From Gordionus sp. m RMFG-2023 (taxonomy: Eukaryota > Nematomorpha > Gordioida > Chordodea > Parachordodidae), in the NCBI RefSeq assembly GCF_954871325.1, contig NC_088779.1, positions 15,440,846-15,504,845 of the forward strand: a stretch of DNA of 64,000 bases. The letters are read 5' to 3'. Below, piece after piece: positions 12,401 to 24,400 of the stretch (the stretch's first letter is position 1; each line of letters begins with the position of its first letter). The notes beneath the pieces were generated by a model. That model did no database searches, was not told where the DNA came from, and saw nothing but the letters and a program-made list of their open reading frames with translations. Both the position numbers and the translations under genes were made by a program.

Positions 12401-14776
12401 CTATTTATACTTGAAAATATATAGCTTATATGTTCAAATAAATATTTAAAAATGAGTTATTTTGAATCTTATATATTTTTTTTATATATAATTCATAAAT
12501 GCTTATAATAAAAATAAATTAAAAGATGGTGTTGCTTCAATAAAAAAAAATTTCTAACCGTAATGAACCTTTATAATTAGCTGAACCGAACGGAACCTTT
12601 ATATAAATTCCTTCTCAAGCACCGTAACCAAAACGTAACCATTATAATTTTTTATATACTGAACCGTAACCAAACTGAACCGTTATAAATAACGGTTCGG
12701 GTCCCTGCTTAAATGTTGCAATAATTCGGATTTTTGTAAATATATTTTTTAAAACAAAAAAGTCTTAACCTCATCCCTTTTCATTCATTATATTTCTTAA
12801 TTTTATACTATTTACTTTTTTTTAAAATTCTCTTATTAAATCCCTTATTTTGGTTTTTTAATTATATGGTGCCAGCCGCAAAAAAGAGCATGGGGATTCG
12901 GACTATTTTTTAAATATTTTTTTTTAAAATATAAAAAAAGATCCCGAATAAAACGTGGGGATTCAAGATCTTGAATCCCCACGTTGGGATTCCGAATCCC
13001 ACATGATTCCCCAATACGACATATATATTATTAAATAAATCAAAAGAAACTATATTCTAAACCCTGCCTCCTTTCGATTATTCAAACATTTGAATGTTGA
13101 TGCATAATGCACTAACTAATAAAAATTTTAATACTGATATATTGCCTATCATTAATGTTAAGCCCGATTTGATCGATTTTTAAAAAGACCTGAATAATAT
13201 TATGTATTCAAGGAGATTTTGCTCATAGATGACAGATAGGTTTTTATTTTACCAAATCTCGAGGCTTACTTATTATTTTGCTAAAATCCTAATTTGGCCA
13301 TTTTTAAGAAATCGAAAGGGGTCGGCAGAAAAGTGATTGATTTGACAATGACCATACAAAGAAGTATTAAATAATACTAAGAATTAATACCTATTTTGTT
13401 GTTAATAAGCTAAGTTACAATCAGAAATTAATAAATAAAATATATCAGAGGGCTAGATCGTATTTTAATTTTTTTATATATACCGCCGGGCTGGGCCTAA
13501 AATTATTTATAAAAAAATATCCGAACAGGGCCGGCCATATATATCAAATTAAATATTTAAAATCGCTTTTATTAGCTAAAAAATCTATTATAAATATAAT
13601 ATATTTTAAAAAAATCCGGGCCGGGCTAGCCGTATATTGTAAATTAAATATTTGTAATACCTATTATTAGCTATAAAAATCTATTATAAATAGAACTGTA
13701 TTTATATTGATATAAAATTTATAAAAATATTATTTAAAAATATCCTAAATAAAAAAATATATGTATATTATTTTAAAAATAAAATAAATTAACCAATCAC
13801 AAAAGAACAATAATATATCAAAAAAAAATAACATAAAAAACATTTAAAAAAATAACAAAAAAATTTAATATAAAAAGAAGTCCGAGTCAAAAAAACGACC
13901 CAAACTCTGGGTCGGGGTCGCGACGTTTGAACAACATAATAATGAGCCCCTCGAAAAAAATAGTAACCTAACTTAATATTCTAAATAATTAATATTAAGT
14001 ATAAATTATTACCTTTTTTGAAAAATATAGCCAGGTTTATATATTGAATATATTTTCTATATTTTAATTAGGTTTAAAATAATAAAAAATTAGAGTAAAA
14101 AATAAAAAGATAGGTAAATTTAGCACTTAAATAAGATAAAATAGGCCATTATGAAGTAATAATTAAATCTTTATAAGCAAATATCGCAAAATTGAAAGAG
14201 CTGTACCGTCATAAAAATTAAAATTTTTTTAATTTAGTTTTTATTTTTTTATATATTGAAAATAAATAAGTTATTATTATCCACTTTTAGCTTAAAAATA
14301 TTTAAAAACTGGAGGAAAGCAAAACAATTCTAGACCAACATTAAAATCCTAAAAACCCCGAAATATTTTATGTTTTTTTAAATATTAAAAAACATTACTG
14401 CCATAAGGAATAATTTCTTTTTAAATTTGAAAATTTAATTTAATGTAACTATATAAAAACAAAAATTTATTAAACTTGTAGCGGTAGTGGAACGATATAT
14501 TTTTTCGCAATGATTGCATTTTTTGTGTGATTTATTTGGACTATAATTATAATTTGATTTAATATTGAAACTACTATTAATCGCAGAAGAATTTAAATCC
14601 TGTTCTATTAGTGAATCCGAAAAAGGCTCCATCTAAAATTATAAATATATTAAAATAAAGGTTATAATTGCATAAAATCGAAATAATATCATAAAGATTT
14701 ATGGTTATTGATTAACTTGATTTTCTCTATCATCTTGAGTTGACCTTGCTGGCGTAGAACTTGAACTTTGAGACAT
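9298..14776 (-). CDS. hAT transposase, five exons, uninterrupted
   Basis: Cut-and-paste transposase predicted to bind the element ends and move it. Exons on minus: 14776-14717, 14632-14476, 11018-10195, 10151-9664, 9580-9298; all introns are GT-AG with matching phases (43, 81, 82 and 3457 bp), giving 603 residues. The start MSQSSSSTPARSTQ is the first ATG. A BED zinc finger (C59, C62, H78, H83) is split by the large intron: KCNHCEKIYRSTTATT then NLRKHLLTKHP. The RNase-H-like core has TTDIWTS (Asp about 184) and THDNGSNM (Asp about 250). The C-terminal hAT dimerisation region reads DFLSQQSTSVESERVFSRGV, with the ERVFS signature. The large intron hosts another TIR element. No stop or frameshift is seen, so it may be active. 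Exon joins are inferred from sequence only. Confidence 0.9.
11067..13020. mobile_element. nested TIR element (hAT-like) in the transposase intron
   Basis: Begins GTCGTATTGGG and ends CCCAATACGAC. The first ~380 bp and last ~310 bp are inverted copies (both contain TTGAATCCCCACGTTTTATT-type sequence). Flanks are AT-only, so the target duplication is uninformative. Inside lie hAT C-terminal fragments on +: LANSASSERLFFCSQSP near 11880-11940 and QAVPATQISVERAF near 12330-12375. An inner pair of ends, CAGGGATCC near 11443 and GGGTCCCTG near 12709, suggests a second hAT-like element at the core. Probably dead. It sits wholly inside the intron, so the outer transposase frame is spared. Confidence 0.75.
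13021..14475. other. rest of the transposase intron
   Basis: AT-rich. It contains GGGCTGGGCCTAAAAT and GGCCGGCC scraps near 13487-13640, typical of the small GC-motif elements seen elsewhere in the window, and a relic of the element's own end near 13879-13936. Nothing coding was recognised. Confidence 0.5.
13879..13936. repeat. relic copy of the hAT terminal sequence
   Basis: Reads as a right end: CGACCCAAACTCTGGGTCGG, then GGTCGCGACG, then TTTGAACAACA. Its reverse complement matches the left terminus near 5421-5475 (GTCGCGACCCCGACCC). No partner end or target duplication was found, so it may be the leftover of an older copy or of arm rearrangement. Confidence 0.6.
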
Positions 14777-15265
14777 CACACTAAGAAAAGTTTTATATAA
14801 AAATAATATTTAAGAAATGATTTAAATTGGACAACTTTTATTAATAAAATTTATGTTAATAATATTAAATTATAATTTTAAAAACAAAAAATGAATAAAA
14901 TAAAAAAATTTAGATTTATACCCCTAAAAATAATAAAAAAAAATTTGGAAAGTTAAAAAAATGATTATTAATCATATCCCTATCCCTAACAATGAAGAAA
15001 AGAAAAAATCTCAACAAATTTGCCGTCTAGCTGGCACCACTAAAAGTAAAATAAAATATCTTTTATAATTTTAGAATTTAAATAGTCACTTCACTTCCAT
15101 ATGGAATTTTTAAACTAATAAAACAATAAATTTTTTAAATAAGTATTTGCGATTCCGGATGCATTTTTTCAATTAAAATATGAATTTTTTTAAATATAAT
15201 TTAATAATTTAGGCGAGCCATATTTTTCATAAATGTAGTGTTAAGTCGAGTTTTTTTAAGTCGTA

Positions 15266-15454
15266 CTGTAATTCTGAGCGTTTTCCGTACCTTTGCATGT
15301 TGGCTAAAGATTTTTTGTCGCAGCAAAGTACATCCGTTGAGAGCGAGCGTGTCTTCTCAAGAGGGGTGGACACCGTAACAAAGAAAAGAAATCGCATGGC
15401 CTCCGAAACACTTAAACAGTGTTTATGTTTGATTCATGGGATATCAATATCATG
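15266..15454 (+). pseudogene. inverted copy of the last transposase exon
   Basis: The + strand from about 15266 repeats the end of the transposase: CTGTAATTCTGAGCGTTTTC, the dimerisation signature region SVESERVFSRGV, and the same stop. It covers only about the last 60 codons, because the arm starts within the exon; no promoter or upstream exons are present in this orientation. Near identity with 9298-9487 implies recent copying or ongoing gene conversion between arms. Confidence 0.9.
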
Positions 15455-16445
15455 AATAATAAATTTTATACATAATTTTTATATCTATATATATTGTTAA
15501 ATTAAATTTTTTGTACATTAATAAATATATATAATTTAAATAAAAATATTTAAACTATAAATGTATCAAATATTTAAGATGATTTGAGCTTAGTATTCTT
15601 GTTTCAGGCTGTTGTTTTTTATGAATACTGGAGAATATTAGTGTTTTAATATTATTTGACTAAATTGATAACTAAAATAGTTTTTGATATTAAGATTTAG
15701 AATTTTGAACACTTGAGAAAAATTACAAATTAAAATTGATACTGGGATTAACTTTGAACCATGTTATAAAGCGCTATACTTTTTTTCAGGCGTTAATTAT
15801 TCACTATTTTATTAAGAAGAATATTATGAGAGCAATTTTTCTCATAGATTATATAAAGGTATAGATATCTATTATCGTAATTTCAGGATTAGTCAATATT
15901 TTTCTTGCTAAATAGGCTTATAACGAGAGATTTTAAATATTAAATGCATATAAAAATTATTAAGATATATTTATAATTAATTCCAAAATCTTAATCCTTT
16001 AAATTAATAATTATAAATCTACACAATCTAGTTTTCCAATATAATTTAAAATGTCATCGATAGAGATTGATATAAAAGATATTGGTGCAGATAATATATA
16101 CAAAGTTATTTCTCTGTACAATGATATGTAATTTCCTTCATGAAATATCGCATAAAATTTATTCTCGAAAAAAAAACAAGGTATAAATATCATTGTAAGA
16201 TGTGCCAAGTAAATTTTATCCTAACTAGAAACTTCAAAGAGGAAATATTTTAATATCCTTAAACTTAAAAATATAATATGAATAAAACATAGATGAGTTT
16301 ATGTGATAGTTGATTTTCTGACCCAGTCTATGACAATAACATATTTAAGAATTTTTTTATAAATTAAAATTACAAGAAATATATTAGCATCTCATTTTAT
16401 CACTCAAAAATTATTATGTACCTTACTACTCGTATATATAATAAC
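15455..16445. repeat. inner unique part of the right arm
   Basis: Inverted counterpart of 8311-9297. Differences are few single bases. No independent gene; the short minus frame at 16011-16208 is background. Confidence 0.85.
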
Positions 16446-17660
16446 ATTTTTTGTCCCTTATCTATGATACTTCCTCACTGATATTTTAATTTAACATGTT
16501 TAGGATATATATTTTTAGTTATTTGCTTTAAAAAAATTGGAAAAAGTTTAAAAATAACGATTATGACAATTGTCACCTATCTATGATACATCCTCACTGA
16601 ATTTTTAATTTAACATGTTTAGAATATATATTTTTAGCTATTTTCTTTAAAAAATGTTAAAAATAGCGATTATGAAAATTGTCACCTATCTATGATACAT
16701 CCTCTTAAATTTTTAATTTAACATGTTTAGAATATATATTTTTAGCTATTTCCTTTCAAAAAATTTGAAAAAGTTCAAAAATAGCAATTATGACAATTGT
16801 TACCTATCTATGATACATCCTCACTGAATTTTTAATTTAACATGTTTAGAATATATAATTTTAGCTATTTCCTTTAAAAAATTTGAAAAAGTTCAAAAAT
16901 AGCGATTATGACAATTGTCACCTATCTATGATATATCATCACTGAATCTTTAATTTAACATGTTTAGTATATATATTTTCAGATATTTCCTTTAAAAAAA
17001 TTTGAAAAAGTTCAAAAATAGCGATTATGACAATTGTCACCTATCTATGATATATCTTCACTGAATTTTTAATTTAACATGTTTAGAATATATATTTTTA
17101 GATATTTCCTTTAAAAAAATTTGAAAAAGTTCAAAAATAGCGATTATGACAATTGTCACCTATATATGATACATCCTCACTGAATTTTGAATTTAACATG
17201 TTTAGAATATATATTTTTAGCTATTTCCTTTAAAAAAATTTGAAAAAGTATAAAAATAGCGATTATGACAATTGTCACCTATATATGATACATCCTCACT
17301 GAATTTTTAATTTAACATGTTTAGAATATATATTTTTAGCTATTTCCTTTAAAAAAATTTGAAAAAGTTCAAAAATAGCGATTATGACAATTGTCACCTA
17401 TATATGATATATCCTGACTGAATTTTTAATTCAACATGTTTAGAATATATATTTTTAGCAATTTGCTTTAAAAAAACTCAAAAAAGTTCAAAAATGGCGA
17501 TTATGACAATTGTCACTTATTTATGGTACATCTTCACTGAAATTTTGATTTAACATGTCTACAATATATATTTTCATCTATTTCATTTAAAAAAGTTCAA
17601 AAATAACCATCATAACAAATGGCTCTTTTCTATGGTGCATCTTCACTTAAAAATTTTAAA
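16446..17660. repeat. 119-bp satellite block of the right arm, ~11 copies
   Basis: Same unit as 6100-8310 in inverted orientation (core CGATTATGACAATTGTCACC), about 11 copies against 19 on the left. The difference in copy number explains the unequal arms. The outermost unit near 17620 matches the divergent outermost left unit near 6130. Confidence 0.92.
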
Positions 17661-17764
17661 AAATAACTATGATGAATAGTTAATCCAGAGCATTATAATT
17701 TAAAGAAGCTTTAAGTAACTTTCCCGCCTATAATATTAATATATACTAAATGTTATTTGACTTT

Positions 17765-18345
17765 TGGTCGAAAAAAATGATCTAGAATTGGGTTAGGGGT
17801 GAAAAAAAGCAACCCTAACTTTAAGTCGTCTTTAAAAAAAAGATCCATATTTTGGGTCGGATTGAATAAAACGACCCGATGTTTGAGTCTGAGTCAGAAA
17901 AACGACCCAAACTTTGAGTTGGAGTCGAAAAATACGACCCAAACTTCAAGTTTGAGTCAAAAAATACGACCCAAACTTCAAGTTTGAGTCAAAAAATACG
18001 ACCCAAACTTCAAGTTTTAGTCGAAAAATACGACCCAAACTTCAAGTTTGAGTCGAAAAATATGACCCAAACTTCAAGTTTGAGTCGAAAAATACGACCC
18101 AAATTTCAAGTTTGAGTCGAAAAATACAACCCAAATTTTGAGTCGGAGTCGTAAAAAACGACCCATATTTTGGGTCGAGGTCGTTTTTTTCGGCTTGGAC
18201 TTGGGTCGGAGTCGAAAAAAACGACCCATATTTTGGGTCGAAGTCGTTTTTTTCGGCTTGAACTCGGGTTGAAGTCGTAAAAAACGACCAAAACTTTGAG
18301 TTAGAGTCGAAAAAAACGACCCAAAATTTGGGTGAGCTGCGTTCG
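17765..18345. repeat. outer-arm GTCG/CGAC minisatellite (right)
   Basis: Inverted counterpart of 5433-6010, with AAAAACGACCCAAACTTCAA-type units. Beyond it, 18338-18377 carries GAGCCGACTCGGCTAAGCCG and the terminus. That end motif is also found at the left end of the related element at 49230. Confidence 0.88.
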
Positions 18346-18385
18346 AGCCGACTCGGCTAAGCCGATTAACAACACTACTTATAGG

Positions 18386-18489
18386 TGCCGAAAAGTTGTG
18401 TAGCAACATAACTTCGGTTATCCTCCTATTTAATTCGATACTCTGACGCAAATCTCTACCCGCTGAAATTTAAATACATTGAGACTTTC
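18386..18489 (+). promoter_or_regulatory. presumed SKP2 leader left after hAT insertion
   Basis: Only about 104 bp separate the hAT target duplication from the proposed SKP2 start codon. The stretch is richer in GC than its surroundings. Whether it is 5' UTR, promoter or both cannot be told. If the pre-insertion sequence is joined across CTTATAGG, the native upstream region is the DNA just before 5412. Confidence 0.35.
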
Positions 18490-21400
18490 ATGATGAGTTT
18501 AAAAGTTATACAATTTCTTATTACAAAATTCAATCTATTATTCAGTGTTTATCTGATGATATAAAACAAGAATTGACATTATCACCTCCTTGGCAGAAGG
18601 AAGATTTTATACTACATACTAAATTTAAACTTAAATCTTTAAATAATGAAGAAAAAGAAAGTTAATATTAGAAATCTTGCACAAATATATCTATCAATTT
18701 GTAGATAATTGGAACAAATTATCAGATGAAATTATTATAGCTATATTTAATTGGCTTCCTAAAACATTTTTATGCAAAATATCTTTAGTTTGTCACAGAT
18801 TTTATATCTTAAGGTTTATTATACTTTATATATAAATAAAAAAAATGTTTTAGTCATGATGAGAGCCTATGGCAGTCAATTGATTTAAGTAATAAAAAAT
18901 TGTCAATATCTACTATTATACATTTAATTCATGTGGGATTGAAAATTATTAAATTATCACATACTGAAATAACAGTAATATTAAATTAAATTCATATGAT
19001 AATGAAGATTTAGGAAAAAATTGATTACTTACCACTATTAAATCAAGAAATATTTGTAAACACAAACAAGTAATTCATTTTTAAGTATATTTTATTATAA
19101 TCATTGATACTGATCAAAGCTTAAAACAATTTGTCTAAAATTTATAAAAATTCATTAGCCATAATAAAACTTATAGAGTTGCCCCCCCCCCCCCAACAAA
19201 GATAATGTCCAAAAAGCTGACCAACATTCAAATATTAGAAATATGTTTTAGGCAATATATATATAAACAGGGATCTTTCCAGATAAAAAAATTCATTTTT
19301 AGATTTTGAATATCTTTTTACCCTATTTGTATATTTCTTTAAATAAAATATTATGTTATTTGATTATTCTGAAAATAATTTGCAAAAATCTTGTTTATAG
19401 CCTATGACTATTTAAATTATTTACTCATAAATTTTATAAAGTTAAGTAGTAAATTATGTATCTATAAAGTATTCCAGAGTTAATATAAATTTGGTCAAAA
19501 ACAACTAACTAGCTTGGTATTAAAATTATCCATTGGAATTTAAAATTTTAATTATCTAAAAAGTTATAATTATTTAAACTTTATAAAAAATTTTTTTTAT
19601 AATGTTAATTTATTTATGAAGCAAACAGGAATTATGCAAATGAATATACAAATAAACATGTTTAAATTTAACTATTGTTCATTTTTAGGAACCCAATTAT
19701 GTTTTTCTTAAAATTATTTTAAAATTTTTTAAATTCTTTTTACAACTATGTATTTAATAAAAAACGATTAAAAATTACCTTTATTTAATTGTGAAAGAAT
19801 CAGAAATTTTCCTATCTTATAATAAGTGTTTATATTTAAGACTTTAGAGTTATCAGTATTCAACATTCACATTTGTAACATATAAAAAGAAAAAATAGTA
19901 TGATAAAATTTATAATATTAAAGCTTTTACCAAAAAAGTAGGCATCAGATATTTCCAAAACTGGGAAAGATGCAGGATTTTTAAACATTAGACATACAAT
20001 TTTTAAAGATATTATCTATATTTGGGGGTAATTTATAAATTTTGTGAACAGTAGTAGGGATTAAAGATCACCATTAAAGGAAAATATTTTGTAGATAGGG
20101 TATAAACTTTCAAAGATCATGATATCTGAATTTTTTTTAAAATGCCGATTTTTTGTTTATAAATTTTGTGAGTAGTGTTGGGATTAAAGATCTCCAATCT
20201 GGGAAAACATGCAGAGTATAACATTTGCTCAAAAATAAAAAAAAAATTAAAATAAGAATCTGAAATTTTTTGAGAATGCTCAAACTGAATTTATGATCAA
20301 ATTTTATCTATAATTCCAAATTGTAAAAAATCTTTTAAGTATAAATCATTTATGATTTATATATATTAAAATATTTCTTGATGAAATCAAGGAGCATATA
20401 AAATAAAATATGAGCACATAATAGTAATTTAATAGTAGAGAATTCTCAAACAGGATCCAGCTTTCAAGAGCCCAAGAATTATGCTCAACATCTTCAAAAG
20501 ATATTTTGTCTAAATTTATAAGTAAATATTTTAAAAATCTGTAATTTGAAGACAATAAAATACAACTTTTGTGATAGCAATTTTTAAATTTTCCATCTAT
20601 TTTTATCAATAAAATTTAACGATTTAAAATATTTAACAACCAGTAGTTATCTTCATTTATGGTAGTTGAAATTTTAAAAAAATCAATACATTTAAAAATA
20701 CAAGGATTTCTTATTCATCTACCATAATGTATAATAAATATGAGCACATAATAGTAATTTAATAGTAGAGAATTCTCAAACAGGATCCAGCTTTCAAGAG
20801 CCCAAGAATTATGCTCAACATCTTCAAAAGATATTTTGTCTAAATTTATAAGTAAATATTTTAAAAATCTGTAATTTGAAGACAATAAAATACAACTTTT
20901 GGTGATAGCAATTTTTAAATATTCCATCAGATGATTTTTATCAATAAAATTTAATGATTTAAAATATTTAACAACCAGTAGTTATCTTCATTTATGGTAG
21001 TTGAAATTTTAAAAAAATCAATACATTTAAAAATACAAGGATTTCTTATTCATCTACCATAAAATATAATATTAATTACTACTCAATTTTATAAACTATT
21101 TCTAAAATTGAAAATAAATAGATAAAATACTTCATTCATGAGAACTCTGAAGGCTATTCAGATATTGTATTTAGTTTAGAGTTTGATACCAACTTATAGC
21201 ATTGCACCTTTTCACAAAATGTGATAGCTTTATTATATAAAGGATGTATAATATTAAATTTTTCATATTATTTTTTGGAATGTTCTGGGAAAGTGCACAA
21301 TACTTCCCTTGCTTCTATGTCTTCATCATTGGCAAATACCCTTTTTTTATGTTGCTGCCTATGCCATCGCAGGCACTTTTGCCATATGTCAGCAAAAAAT

Positions 21401-24400
21401 AGCATTCTGTGTAAACACCAATCGATTATGGTAACAAACATCAATGAAATTTTTCCTATTCTTATATTGCGCTGCTGAACCATCAGAAAATTAATGAATT
21501 TTTTCTGGTGGAGTGTCGATTTTTTTTAAAAAAGGGATCAAATGCAATTGAAATAAATCATGAATTAAGAATACATACTATGTTTGGTTGAGTCAGCCAT
21601 AGCATAACTTAAAGTGTTTAGATTCTTTAAAAGGTTTGAGCATTTATATTTAAACATTATAAATAATTTTAAGAAAAAAATAATTATAGGGAAATATGTT
21701 TCATTAAATATATAACAAAAGTGGGTAAAGAAACAAAAATTTTATATTAATTTATGAACATAATGGACTTAAATAAAAGAAAGCAATTAAATAAGCTTAA
21801 ACTTCATGTTTAAAAGTATTACAATGTTAGAAATTAAATTTATTTAAAAAATCACAAATTATTTTAAAAAATTGATCTTATAAAACTTTAATTTTAACTT
21901 AAAAAAGTGAAAGCAATTAATTGAGCTTAAAATCATCTTTAAATTATTAAAAGAGAAATTATTAGAAATTTAATTTAGTATGATTAAAAATCACAATTTT
22001 TTTGACCTTTTTCGAGAAAGATTAAGTATGATTTTTGATTAAATTTTGTAAAAATTGTGTTTTTTATGCATAAAATCTTTTATGATGATATTAAACATTT
22101 TAATCTTCGGTTCTTCAATTATCTTTGTTTTTCATATTAAGATATTATATATGAAAAAGTTTGGAATGCAATCTATTATGTAACCATTTATTTCGATAAA
22201 AATATGATATATACTATGAAATTTTATAATAACCGGTAAAAATTTTGACACAAATTTAAGACCCGTTAGATATATTTCTAGGCCAGGCCTGATAATTTTT
22301 TTTAATTTGCCTTGCTCAATAAGTATATTAGGTCATGAAGATTATACTGCAAAACTCAACCTGCAAACCCGTGGTGTAAATTATTAATTCTTATTTTCGA
22401 GGTAGGTCGGATATAAAAAATTTCGGATGGATCATGTTTGGAAATATATTGTTTTTATAAATTTAAATGGTGATATAAATAAATATAGTTTGAATTACAT
22501 TTTACATAATTTCTTTTATTTTAGATTATTTCTTACAATATCCTAATTAATCAGTTGTACTTAATAAATTTAAATGTTGTTGCATGCAATTATAGGAGTT
22601 AGTAAAATCATGAGGAATAAAACCATTTAAGAGCTGAATAATATTTCAATAAATTATCACAACACTGTAATTTCTTTTAACAATAAGTAAGCCAATAAAA
22701 GGTGACTTAAATAATATAATTTCATGATATTAATGCTAGAAAATCTTATTATTTTTGTTAAAAATTTTAAACAAAAATGCATTATTTTATAAAGGAGAGC
22801 CATCTATTTTTGAAAAAAAAATCATTTTTTCGCAATAACTAAAAAACCCATGGCCTTCCCATTTAATTTACAAATAGTAAGTGAATAAAAAATATTAAAT
22901 TCAAAGAAATTCGGAAAGCGAAACATCTGGACCTTTCAGGTGCAAAATCTATAAGATAAAGAAAACCACCTCAAAATTATTATTTTAAAATATAGTTTAA
23001 TATTTACTAAGCCTTTAATACAAATGACACTGAATTATTTTTATATTTTTTAACTTATATTATTTTTCGAAAAAAAGTCATTTTCGGCATATTTGTTTTT
23101 CAAAATTAAAAAATCAGGCCGAAAAGTTATCGATTTGGTATAGAAGTAACCATATCTTACTTACATTAACCCTTCTTTGCTTACCAATTTTTAAATTTAA
23201 AGGGGGTCGAAAAATCTCATTTTCTTGCTCATTTAACAAATTTTTTGAAAATTGACTATGGTTAGGTTTTTCGAGCAGACTTCTAAAGATATGATGGGAA
23301 ATATGCATGGAGGAGGATGAGGCTAAGAAATGTAATTCGATAGAAAATTATGATTAAGATGCGAGATAGCATCTTGAATAGTGATAAGGGTAATTGCAAG
23401 GCGTATTCTTGGTAAATGATGAATGACAGAGTTTTATTTTAGAATTAATTCAGATTTAAAATGAAACAAAGCATAAAGGAATGACAAAAGACGTAAAAAT
23501 AATAAGTTAATCAAAATTAACCTAACTAATGGTAGATGATCGAAGGAGTTATAACACCATTTCAAATAAAGATTGAGATTGACATTACAAAATTGTAACA
23601 TTTACCAAGTTAAGTAGGAGAACATTTATCAAAAATCTGTGACATAGATTAAAATTATTTCTAGAATATTTAAATTCTAGCTATATTTTTCAGAAATTTG
23701 ATGGCTACAAAGATTTTTCTAGCTGAATTTTTTTTAAAATATCCCAACTTCTATTAAAATTATACAAATGATGTTCGGTCAATGGGAGATCTTAGTGGAT
23801 ATAGTTTTTTAACCAGTTAGTCACTAGTTGCCGAAGATTAGATTAAACTGCATCACTTTTCCTTGCCTAAGAGATACATAATTAATCCTTGAAAACTTAA
23901 CTAAATAATATATCACTATTTTAAATATAATTTGATAATTTCCTCATTATAGAATCAATAAAATAACACACTTGGATTTGAGCTTTAGTTCCATATCTTC
24001 CAAAATTTTAAACAATATATTAGAAAACCAAATTTCAATCACTCATTTAAGTTTAGAAGATCTAAAATTGGATGAAGAAATAACCAAGTTTACATTTTTT
24101 TAAATTACACATAGAATTTTAGATTTAGCTTGTACACGAAATATAATTTACAAATTTTGAACTTATCACGATGCCAAAATCTTAGTTTTAATATAATTCA
24201 ACGAATTCTTTTAGCCTCTGATAGGTTAGATTTATTTCATATATAACATATGTTATATTTAATAGAATTGTTGAATTAAATTTGGCATGGACAAATTTAA
24301 ACACAGAGGATTTACAAAACATTTGTCGATACTTACCAAAATCATTAATAAAATTAAATTTAAGCGGAAATAGAGAAACATTAAACGATGAAGGTTATTA

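Larger units (their letters stand above)
5412..18385 (-). mobile_element. 13-kb hAT transposon with kilobase inverted arms
   Basis: The element spans 5420-18377 (12,958 bp). It begins TAGTGTTGTTAA and ends TTAACAACACTA, and is flanked by a perfect 8-bp duplication CTTATAGG (5412-5419 and 18378-18385), the hAT signature. Left arm 5420-9487 and right arm 15266-18377 are inverted copies; the left is about 1 kb longer because it has more satellite units. The central 5.8 kb carries a minus-strand, five-exon transposase with no interrupting stop. Known: autonomous hATs are usually 2.5-5 kb with TIRs of 5-27 bp, so both the length and the arms are exceptional. The intact reading frame and perfect duplication suggest fairly recent insertion. 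It lies just upstream of SKP2. Confidence 0.93.
19070..23952 (+). other. SKP2 long intron 5 (between exons 5 and 6)
   Basis: AT-rich intron with a poly-C run near 19182-19195, the tandem duplication at 20402-21062 and a decayed ORF scrap at 21190-21483. Other short frames (for example 23114-23308 minus) have no recognisable family. Nothing else found. Confidence 0.7.

Noticed and set aside
18386-18461. Minus-strand exon-like stretch (LRQSIELNRRITEVMLLHNF) with a TTTCAG acceptor
   Set aside because: It would run antisense into SKP2 and ends within three codons of the hAT insertion site; the + strand reading as SKP2 leader is simpler. Not excluded.
18975-19013. Possible frameshift in SKP2 after HTEIT, with an apparent continuing frame NSYDNEDLGKN
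   Set aside because: A 39-bp GT-AG intron (18975-19013) restores phase with the next exon and matches the size of the other short introns, so no frameshift is needed.
19182-19195. Poly-C runs (also near 2757, 39140, 43290 and 56511) as regulatory signals
   Set aside because: They are isolated homopolymers of 10-15 C in AT-rich DNA; slippage or assembly effects explain them better than function.
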